Below are positions 34,191 through 41,289 of a stretch of 44,164 bases of DNA, piece after piece (position 1 is the stretch's first letter; the number at the start of each line of letters is the position of its first letter). Both the position numbers and the translations under genes were made by a program. Under the pieces are notes generated by a model. It had not been told where the DNA came from. It ran no database searches and saw only the letters and a program-made list of their open reading frames with translations. Source of the DNA: Promethearchaeota archaeon (GTDB lineage: Archaea; Asgardarchaeota; Lokiarchaeia; Sigyniarchaeales; SOKP01); the NCBI GenBank assembly GCA_016839745.1, contig JAEOTS010000059.1:1-44164 (forward strand). Direction: 5' to 3'.

Positions 34191-35069
34191 TTATGTTAAT
34201 TTCCAGATCCTAATTTTTTTATCAGCAGCTCCCATTAACAATAATTTACCATCTGGAGAGAAGCATAAGGAATCTACACCTTTGGGTTTTACTTCAATAG
34301 AATCTAATAATTCTCCGTCGCTTATATTCCAAATTTGTGCTTTGTAATCAAAACCAATAGCGATGATATTTGAATCGGGAGAAATTGCATGAGGTCGAGG
34401 AAATTTAGTGCTAAATTGAACAGTTTTTAGCAATTCCCAATTTTTAGCATTCCATATCTTTAAAGATTCAGAACCTATCGATACAAAAAACTTTCCATCG
34501 GGAGTAAAACGCGCTCCAGATACGACGATTTTATGTTCGGCTATTGTTTTCAATAATTTTCCTGAGGAGATCTCCCAAAGACTAAAAGACTCCCCCAAAC
34601 CTCCTCCTATCAATATCTTGCTGTCTGGTGAAAAACTTACCGAAGCTACATTTCTTTCAAAGGCTTTGATGGTTAAAAGCTCATTTCCATCAACACCATC
34701 CCATAACTTAATCTTTCCATCGTAAGATCCTGTAGCGATAAATTTTGAATTGGGCGATATTTCTGCAGCCATAACAGTTTTTTTATGCCCCTTCAGTGTA
34801 TGTAGGATGCTCCCAGAGTTAAAATCCCATACTTTAGCAGTTAAATCCGTGGAACTAGTTGCAAATATTAGACCATCCGGAGCAATGGATATCGAATTCA
34901 CACTTTTGGAGTGTTCTTCTAAAGTTTTAAGTAGTTCATATGAAGGTATTTTCCAATATTTTACTAAGTTATCCATACCTGTAGAAATTAATGTTGAATT
35001 ATCTGGAGTAATTGCAAGACCTAATACATAATTTGAGTGAGCTTGGAATGTTTTCACTAATTCAATCAT
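34191..35069 (-). CDS. Stand-alone seven-bladed WD40 propeller protein
   Basis: 292 residues, ATG at 35069. Seven WD40 repeats of about 41 residues account for the whole length. Blade ends read YWKI, VWDF, LWDG, LWEI, IWNA, IWNI and IWKL, with SPD/APDG turns in most repeats. There is no signal peptide or other domain. WD40 propellers act as protein-interaction scaffolds. It lies between the enoyl-CoA hydratase gene (convergent, 4 bases apart) and the 4-hydroxybutyryl-CoA dehydratase gene. Its partner cannot be read from the sequence. Confidence 0.9.
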   Translation of the reverse strand: MIELVKTFQAHSNYVLGLAITPDNSTLISTGMDNLVKYWKIPSYELLKTLEEHSKSVNSISIAPDGLIFATSSTDLTAKVWDFNSGSILHTLKGHKKTVMAAEISPNSKFIATGSYDGKIKLWDGVDGNELLTIKAFERNVASVSFSPDSKILIGGGLGESFSLWEISSGKLLKTIAEHKIVVSGARFTPDGKFFVSIGSESLKIWNAKNWELLKTVQFSTKFPRPHAISPDSNIIAIGFDYKAQIWNISDGELLDSIEVKPKGVDSLCFSPDGKLLLMGAADKKIRIWKLT

Positions 35070-35169
35070 GCTTAGATATCCAATATCGAATTAGTATTTT
35101 ATATCTTTAGTTTAAGAATTATAAATATAAAGTTAACATCAAGAATAAAAAAAATTATTAGAAAAAAAA

Positions 35170-36717
35170 TTACTGATTGACTAAGTCTTTTTCTAATTTC
35201 TTACCTTTCATTGCTTTTCTGAATTTTTCGAGTTGCTTTCGAGGAGTTACGGTAGGTCTTTCATATCTTTTCAATTTCGATTTTATCCCAAAGAGGTATT
35301 TAGATATATTTTTCAACTTTTCAATGTCGTAACGCATCATCATTGTAATGGTTTCCATAGCGGGACTCCCTCCACCGTGGAGACCGGCAACCTGCAGAAG
35401 TCCAGCAATTTCTGACACAGCGAAGGCTTCAATACCTTTAAAGCAACGTAAAACATTTTCTGGTTTGACTCTTGGATTTCTCTGCATATATTTCATAGCA
35501 AGAGGTCCTACCTCTTCAGAGAAGAACGATCCTTCAAAAGGTAAAGTTGCGATTAAACCACCTGAAAGGTCTGCTAAAATTTTATATTCTTCGTAAATCA
35601 TTTCACCCGCAAGTCTTCTTCCAGCATTAGTTAATATTTCATCTGGAACTTGAGTGCCTGAGGGCGCTTTTTCAGAGTGTTTCGCACTGGATTCTCCAGC
35701 TGCAAATACTAGTTCTGCTGTACCTATGAGATGTGAGAGCTTATCTTGAACATGTGATGTTTTTTCAATGCCATTATATTCTGCGACTAACGCTGCAGCG
35801 CTAGCTATTACTTCTGTTACAGCCGGCTTACAACCAGTGTAACTATGGCGATGATAATGAGCAAACATTAACGCTAAAAAGCCTGCATACGCTGTTTGTC
35901 TAGGATCTCCATGACCATTTAAAAATACTCTCTCGTTGGGAACAAAAACGTCATCAAATATTATAAATGTCTCAGCATCTCCAAACTTTGCGGCAGGCGA
36001 ATCTAAACGTTCACCTAACCTAAAACTAGCTGGTCGAGTTAACAATTTGACACCATCCCAATCGGCGGGCAAGGCAAAAGCGACTGCATAATCTTTATCT
36101 TCTGGCCCCATATATCTACAGGGAACCACAATCATTTCATCTGCGTATGGTGTGTTCGTTATATTTATTTTACACCCTCTGACAACAATGCCGTCTTCTC
36201 TTGTTTCGATAACTCTTAAGTACTGATCTGGATCTACTTGTTCGTGGGGCCTCTTCAAACGATCTCCTTTAGGATCAGTTTGAGCTGCGCTACCTACTAA
36301 ATCGTTCTCTTGAAAATACTCTAAGAATTTCTTAAATCTTTCATAGTGATCGGTTCCTAAAGCTTGATCCAGCTCGTACGTAATTACGGAAAGAGCGTTC
36401 ATAGCGTCGCAACCCATGCAGCGCTGGATACAACCACCTACGCGATGACAGAGTAATCGAGTCATCAATTGCTTTTTTAAAAGGTCATCTTCGCTCTGAT
36501 GGATGTGGGTAAACCTATTTATTTTTTTTCCGGTTAAATGAGAATTTACTACACATAAATCTTCGTATTCTTCGTCATGAGCGCAATCAAAGGTAACTTT
36601 CACGATATTCATCCCTCCTCGTAATCTGGGGTCGTCCCGACCAACTACTTCGTCACCGATATAAATATTCGGTTTCATTTTTAATAGTCTATTATAATAT
36701 TCTTCGAATGTTTTCAT
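35170..36717 (-). CDS. abfD: 4-hydroxybutyryl-CoA dehydratase / vinylacetyl-CoA isomerase
   Basis: 515 residues, HpaB-like flavoprotein fold. The four [4Fe-4S] ligands of the Clostridium aminobutyricum enzyme (C99, C103, H292, C299) appear with the same spacing at C96, C100, H289 and C296 (GGCIQRCMGC and YHRHSYTGC). These residues separate true dehydratases from flavin-only 4-hydroxyphenylacetate hydroxylases. Reaction: 4-hydroxybutyryl-CoA to crotonyl-CoA by a radical mechanism; used in 4-aminobutyrate/succinate fermentation and in the 3-HP/4-HB and DC/4-HB carbon-fixation cycles. The C-terminus carries a basic extension (about 481-512). The direction of the pathway here cannot be decided. 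ATG at 36717. Confidence 0.9.
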   Translation of the reverse strand: MKTFEEYYNRLLKMKPNIYIGDEVVGRDDPRLRGGMNIVKVTFDCAHDEEYEDLCVVNSHLTGKKINRFTHIHQSEDDLLKKQLMTRLLCHRVGGCIQRCMGCDAMNALSVITYELDQALGTDHYERFKKFLEYFQENDLVGSAAQTDPKGDRLKRPHEQVDPDQYLRVIETREDGIVVRGCKINITNTPYADEMIVVPCRYMGPEDKDYAVAFALPADWDGVKLLTRPASFRLGERLDSPAAKFGDAETFIIFDDVFVPNERVFLNGHGDPRQTAYAGFLALMFAHYHRHSYTGCKPAVTEVIASAAALVAEYNGIEKTSHVQDKLSHLIGTAELVFAAGESSAKHSEKAPSGTQVPDEILTNAGRRLAGEMIYEEYKILADLSGGLIATLPFEGSFFSEEVGPLAMKYMQRNPRVKPENVLRCFKGIEAFAVSEIAGLLQVAGLHGGGSPAMETITMMMRYDIEKLKNISKYLFGIKSKLKRYERPTVTPRKQLEKFRKAMKGKKLEKDLVNQ

Positions 36718-36886
36718 TTTCTTTATCCACCTAACTTTTCATTTTTAAATTTGTATTTTTTCCAATTAATATTTAAGAATTTTCGCGTAATTTAAAGATT
36801 ATTGCTATAAATTTTGCTTAAAATCAATATAAATGTAAGATTTGGTAAGCCTTATAAACAAAAATTTTTGCCTAAAACTAAACTAA

Positions 36887-37390
36887 TTAAACTTCTCTAC
36901 TTATTTGGGATAATTTTTTTCTCAAAGTCGGTATTGGAATGTTCCCCTTTATATATCCCATTGGCAATACTGTCAAAAGATTATCGTTTTTATCTAATCC
37001 TAGCATTTCCTTTACAGCATCACGCTCTAACGCTCCAATCCAACAAGTCCCTATCCCTAAAGACCAGGCCATGAGCATCATATTCATTGATACAAAAGAT
37101 GTATCTTGAATGTAGTAGTTAGGATTTTCTTTTATTTTACCTACAATCGCAATAGCAAGAGGAGCTCTCTTAATGTGAATACCATAAAAAGCTTTTTTTG
37201 ATATTTTCTTTAGAATTTCTTTATTTTTGATAACTAAAAATTCCCAGGGTTGTTTATTAGATGCACTTGGACTCCATCTTCCTGCTTCTAAAATCATTTC
37301 AAGTTCCTTATCGGAAATCATTTTATCGAGATATGTTCTGATACTCCTTCTTTCTTTCAAAAATTTTAAGAATTCTTCTGGTTCTATCAT
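36887..37390 (-). CDS. Nitroreductase-family FMN oxidoreductase
   Basis: 167 residues from the ATG at 37390; a TTG 12 bases upstream is the alternative. FMN-binding motifs: RRSIRTY near residue 14, WSPSASNKQPWEFLVI, and the C-terminal MGYIKG. LGIGTCWIGALERDAVKEMLGL is the characteristic second half. Short, single-domain member of the family; NAD(P)H-dependent reduction of quinones, nitro compounds or flavins. Physiological substrate unknown. Confidence 0.85.
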   Translation of the reverse strand: MIEPEEFLKFLKERRSIRTYLDKMISDKELEMILEAGRWSPSASNKQPWEFLVIKNKEILKKISKKAFYGIHIKRAPLAIAIVGKIKENPNYYIQDTSFVSMNMMLMAWSLGIGTCWIGALERDAVKEMLGLDKNDNLLTVLPMGYIKGNIPIPTLRKKLSQISREV

Positions 37391-37511
37391 TGTTCTATAC
37401 AATTAATCTAGTATTGCAGATTAAAATAACTAAATTAGGCGATAATTTAAATCTGATTATAATGGTTTATTATAAAATTGAATCAATCAATTGAAAATAT
37501 ATATATAAGTT

Positions 37512-38930
37512 GTGAGAATTTCTAAATTGATGACAATTGCTGAATTAAAAGCAAATTATTCGCGGAAAAAGCATGGAGTATCACATCGGGATGACAATTA
37601 TAAATTAATGGTTAAGTATTATCCAGCTAACTATGAACCGCATAACAATTTTCTTTACGCTTTTTTATGTTTTTTGTACGATGGGGTAAACAAAATTGAA
37701 GAAATTAAAAAAAAAATGTGTAACCTTTTTATTTCATCAACATCACAAGTAATAGTTGGAGAGGAAGACGTAAAAGAGTATTATCTAATTGCGATACGCA
37801 AAGGTTTGATTAAAGATAATAACGGTGAAATAAAACTTACAGAAGAAGGCAGGAAATTAGTTGAAGTCAGCTACCACCATAATCTATACACTTCCTATTA
37901 CATGAGAATTTTTTTGTCTGAGAAAACAGTTATGATAGGTACAGCACTATTTCTAATCATCATTTCTCTATTAAAAATTTTTACGGGGTTACAATTAGGT
38001 TCTCAAGCAATGCTTACAGAGGGATTCGAGAACTTTACAGATTTATTCAAGATTGGAATAGTTGGTTTATTAGGAATAAAACTTAAAAAAGACAAGTTAG
38101 GGAGTATTATAATTATATGCTTGATGATGTTCACGGGGGTAACCCTTGTTTGGTCAGGTATTGAGGCTTTATTAGATCTTTCTCCTATTGTTCCAACAGT
38201 AGAAGCATATATTATTGGTTTTGTGTCAATTGCTTTAAATGCGGGTTTAGCGTTCCTTAAAAGTATGGTTGGAAGAGCTTCTGGAAACCTTTCTCTATTA
38301 AGCGATTCTAAGGATTCGTTATTAAATGTAAGAATTTCCATTGGAGTTTTGATTGGATTTACTTTTGCGTTATTTAATATTTATTTTGTAGATTCTGTTA
38401 TTGGAATTATTATTGCTATTTTCGTTTTTAAGGAAGGGATTGAAGTATTAAGAGAAATCTTGGCGAAAGATGAAAATTTCGATATTACTTCAATAAGGGT
38501 CGTAGCAGACACCATTTATGATAATAGATTGACTGCATACATCTTAGGTAGTATAAGAAGAGAAAACCTAACGATTAAAAAATTGGTTGATAATTTTGAA
38601 GCGGGGTTAGCTCTTGGGCGCCATTATTATGCGGGATTCGCTGATTTCTTCTATACTGGTTTAGGAGCAAAAACTGCCGCAAAATATATTACTGAACTAA
38701 TAAATGGGGAATATATGGAAATTATTAACGATAAGTTGTTTTTAACAAAGAAAGGGTTGAAAGCGTTCTATCGTGCAAAAGCGAAAGAGTTTCGAGGACG
38801 AAGCCAGAGTATTACGATCAGATCTAAATTTAAATTAAAAGATGTTTATTGTGTTATTGTAATTATACTTATCTTGCTGTTAATAATATTTGGTCCGCAG
38901 ATTAATATATGGATAACCAATTTGTGGTAA
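37512..38930 (+). CDS. CDF-like cation transporter domain flanked by winged-helix segments
   Basis: 472 residues. Residues about 40-125 form a winged-helix-like unit ending in KLTEEGRKLVEVS. Residues 137-318 form a six-TM cation diffusion facilitator core. Residues about 325-425 form a second HTH-like unit ending KLFLTKKGLKAFYRAK, and one more TM lies at 444-462. The metal site differs from zinc/iron CDFs: where YiiP has D45-x3-D49 and H153-x3-D157, this protein has E173-x3-D177 and D268-x3-N272. So metal specificity, or transport itself, may be altered. A GTG start at 37512 lies about 40 bases after a TATA-like TTATTATAAAA; an ATG at 37530 is possible. Confidence 0.68.
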   Translation: MRISKLMTIAELKANYSRKKHGVSHRDDNYKLMVKYYPANYEPHNNFLYAFLCFLYDGVNKIEEIKKKMCNLFISSTSQVIVGEEDVKEYYLIAIRKGLIKDNNGEIKLTEEGRKLVEVSYHHNLYTSYYMRIFLSEKTVMIGTALFLIIISLLKIFTGLQLGSQAMLTEGFENFTDLFKIGIVGLLGIKLKKDKLGSIIIICLMMFTGVTLVWSGIEALLDLSPIVPTVEAYIIGFVSIALNAGLAFLKSMVGRASGNLSLLSDSKDSLLNVRISIGVLIGFTFALFNIYFVDSVIGIIIAIFVFKEGIEVLREILAKDENFDITSIRVVADTIYDNRLTAYILGSIRRENLTIKKLVDNFEAGLALGRHYYAGFADFFYTGLGAKTAAKYITELINGEYMEIINDKLFLTKKGLKAFYRAKAKEFRGRSQSITIRSKFKLKDVYCVIVIILILLLIIFGPQINIWITNLW

Positions 38931-38953
38931 TCTCCTAACCTTTTCAAGAATTT

Positions 38954-40207
38954 CTACATATCTTTATTATTATAATAATCTGACTCCAAATTGGGAAAGA
39001 TTTTTTTCTTTCTCCCTTCACTTTTGAAATTTATTAGGTTGAGATCCTTTAACTTATCGACGTGATATTGAATAGTTTTATGATCTACCTTAAAGTGTTT
39101 TGTTATTATGCTATTCCATAGACCTGGTTCTTTTTCTATCATTTCTAAAATCTCTAATGTCAATTTACTCTTACTTAACTGAAGATCAAGATTTGAGATA
39201 GGATTTTTTTGGTAATATGGAAAGTACGCAATAAAATTTCCTATTCTCTTTTTCCCCACAACTTTGTACGTTTCTAAAATATCGAGGTGCCATACGAGAT
39301 TACCTGCGGCTATTTCAGTTTTTCTTAATAACTCGTTGAAATGAATTCCAGGTTCTTTAAGAATTAAATCAATAATTTTATTCCTATTCTCGTTTTCTAA
39401 AACATCTTCTAAGCTTAAACGATGTGCACCTTTTTCAATTGGTATTGTTCTAGTTTTAAGATACTGGAAATAATCTTTTTTTGAAATTAAAATAGCAAGT
39501 GAGGCAATTCCTACCGCACCTACAATTAAAACAATTACAAAAATCCAATCGTCAAAGGCATTACTGACTTCATAAAAAGTAATAAAATATTCAGTATCTG
39601 CTTGTAGGTTAGAGACGGATCCCGTTAAAGAAACTTCTGAACTTGATTCATTTAACTCCTCGATTGTATCAATAAGCACCCATGAGTCTTGCGAAGATTC
39701 ATACAACGCTAAAGAATAATCTAAATTAGGGATTAATCCGTATTGAGTCCTTTTACTGCTACTTATAGTCAATTCATCTATAGATGTATTAGTTTTAATT
39801 CGAAGAATACAATTATACCCATATCGAAATTGAGTCTCGCCTCTTCTTGGTCCCTGAGGTGGTTGAGGCATTCCAAAATTCTGCATTAAAACTTTAGAAC
39901 TTACATTGAGTGATATAGGGTTACTATTGTTAATCTGAAAAAAGATCTGACGATTTTCGATATTATTATCATACTCAATGTTAAGATCGATAAAATTATC
40001 AGTTGAGATATCGAAAATAATGTTGTTAAAAAAACTATATTTAACAGATTCGTTAGGATAAATCCTATCCTGAGTAGAGAATCCTGGAATATTTTCAGTT
40101 CTATGTGATAAAACGTGAGAAATTAGAATATTGAAATTAATGAAAACTAACAATAACACAAAGATACTGAATAATTTCGATCTGCTCTTTATTTTCAATT
40201 TAATCAT
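38954..40207 (-). CDS. Membrane-bound one-component regulator with tandem winged helices
   Basis: 417 residues, ATG at 40207. An N-terminal TM or signal anchor (about 10-33) is followed by an extracytoplasmic beta-rich region (about 35-215) including a Pro/Arg/Gly-rich PQPPQGPRRGETQFRYG segment, a second TM (about 222-242), then two ArsR/MarR-like winged helices (about 258-335 and 340-410). The first has KEPGIHFNELLRKTEIAAGNLVWHLDIL and the second KEPGLWNSIITKHFKVDHKTIQYHVDKL. The layout suggests a receptor that transmits an external signal directly to DNA. The secreted protein gene lies 82 bases upstream on the same strand. Confidence 0.72.
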   Translation of the reverse strand: MIKLKIKSRSKLFSIFVLLLVFINFNILISHVLSHRTENIPGFSTQDRIYPNESVKYSFFNNIIFDISTDNFIDLNIEYDNNIENRQIFFQINNSNPISLNVSSKVLMQNFGMPQPPQGPRRGETQFRYGYNCILRIKTNTSIDELTISSSKRTQYGLIPNLDYSLALYESSQDSWVLIDTIEELNESSSEVSLTGSVSNLQADTEYFITFYEVSNAFDDWIFVIVLIVGAVGIASLAILISKKDYFQYLKTRTIPIEKGAHRLSLEDVLENENRNKIIDLILKEPGIHFNELLRKTEIAAGNLVWHLDILETYKVVGKKRIGNFIAYFPYYQKNPISNLDLQLSKSKLTLEILEMIEKEPGLWNSIITKHFKVDHKTIQYHVDKLKDLNLINFKSEGRKKKIFPNLESDYYNNKDM

Positions 40208-40251
40208 ATATAATAATCCAATTTTTGATCGTAAGAATATTTTTTTAAAAT

Positions 40252-40261
40252 AAAAAAAAAA
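40252..40261 (-). terminator. T-run terminator after the secreted protein gene
   Basis: An A9-10 run on the + strand gives a U-run in the minus-strand transcript 28-38 bases after the stop of the 40290-40976 gene. This argues that the regulator gene downstream is transcribed from its own promoter. Confidence 0.35.
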
Positions 40262-40289
40262 TTTTGTTATATATTTATTAATTTACAAC

Positions 40290-40976
40290 CTATTTTCTCT
40301 TTTTTATGTAGAACACTGAAGCGATTATTATTAGGGCAGCAACTCCGCCACCAATGGTGAATCCTAAGATTAGCATAGTGTAATCTGGTAAGAGTATTGT
40401 CCATGTTGAAAAATGTGATACTTCAGCAGTTAGATAACCATCATCCACAGTCGTAGGTACGCCAACCCATTCTTCGGTTGTTTCGTCGTAATAAGCAAAT
40501 TGACCCATTTGATTTTCGTTAGTTGCTCTTATTCTCATTCTTGCGCGTGTAAAAGTTCCATTACAATCTATAGAAATAACAAATCCTTCTTGGTATTGGT
40601 ATCGGTTGCGATTTCTGTTTTGATATGTGTTTCCCATCATTAGCCCTAATTGCACCTGTTCTTCAGTACAAGTCATAGTCATTTGAAGATCGCCATTTCC
40701 TTCAATTTCTAGAGCAAAGTCTTTAACACCGATTCTTAAAGCCTCACATTCAAGGTCTAAATCTAGATTAACGTTAGCCATTACCCTTAATTGAGTTCTC
40801 TGCCTAAATCGAAACATAGTCGCAATATTAGCTTGTACCTGTGCTTGATGTGAATCTGTAGGGACCTCAACGACCTGATCGGGATCAGCAATCGCTACAA
40901 CATTAAACGATGTGATCGTCGAAAATAGGATCATTAGGAAAAAAGTGCCTAAGAGAATTTTACTTAATTTTTTCAT
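40290..40976 (-). CDS. Secreted, C-terminally membrane-anchored surface protein
   Basis: 228 residues from the ATG at 40976 (GTGA eight bases upstream; a GTG at 40988 is the alternative). A signal peptide of about 28 residues is followed by a beta-rich ectodomain of about 160 residues with Asn/Arg/Gln/Tyr-rich NTYQNRNRNRYQYQ, several Cys, and SHFSTWTIL before the anchor. The final 25 residues form a TM ending in KKRK, typical of archaeal cell-surface anchors. The same SHFSTW-like ending is seen in bacterial and archaeal secreted sensor or adhesion domains. Function unknown; its genomic partner is the membrane-bound HTH regulator downstream. Confidence 0.68.
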   Translation of the reverse strand: MKKLSKILLGTFFLMILFSTITSFNVVAIADPDQVVEVPTDSHQAQVQANIATMFRFRQRTQLRVMANVNLDLDLECEALRIGVKDFALEIEGNGDLQMTMTCTEEQVQLGLMMGNTYQNRNRNRYQYQEGFVISIDCNGTFTRARMRIRATNENQMGQFAYYDETTEEWVGVPTTVDDGYLTAEVSHFSTWTILLPDYTMLILGFTIGGGVAALIIIASVFYIKKRK

Positions 40977-41289
40977 GTTTTTTTTCACTAAATTGTTTTA
41001 ATTAATACAAAAAAAGGGCATATAAAAAGGATTGAGGAATAACATTACCCGATTGAAAAAGAAAAATTTTATACAATGTTTTCTAAAAAACTATCGCCCA
41101 ATTGCATTTTTAGATGGAGCAATAAAAACTTAAATTATGAAACTTCTTAATCCTTAAGTTTTAATACAATCATTTTGAAGATATAATTATAACTTTAAAA
41201 TATTATAAAAATATTAAAAAGAAATTCAGATTAAATTTATTTTAATATGAATAAAAACAAATTTTAATTTTAGAAATGGAGAAAAGCTT
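40977..41289. other. Divergent promoter region
   Basis: 313 bases between the secreted protein gene (leftward) and the TrmB-like coiled-coil gene (rightward). It contains a leftward TATA box near 41019-41028, extended A/T tracts, and GGAG with nine-base spacing before the rightward ATG at 41290. No gene, RNA fold or repeat is evident. Confidence 0.5.
41019..41028 (-). promoter_or_regulatory. TATA box of the secreted protein gene
   Basis: TTTTTATATG on the minus strand, embedded in less AT-rich flanks (CCTTTTTATATGCCC). It lies about 45-50 bases before the ATG at 40976, so the expected start site is about 20 bases before that codon. Confidence 0.42.
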
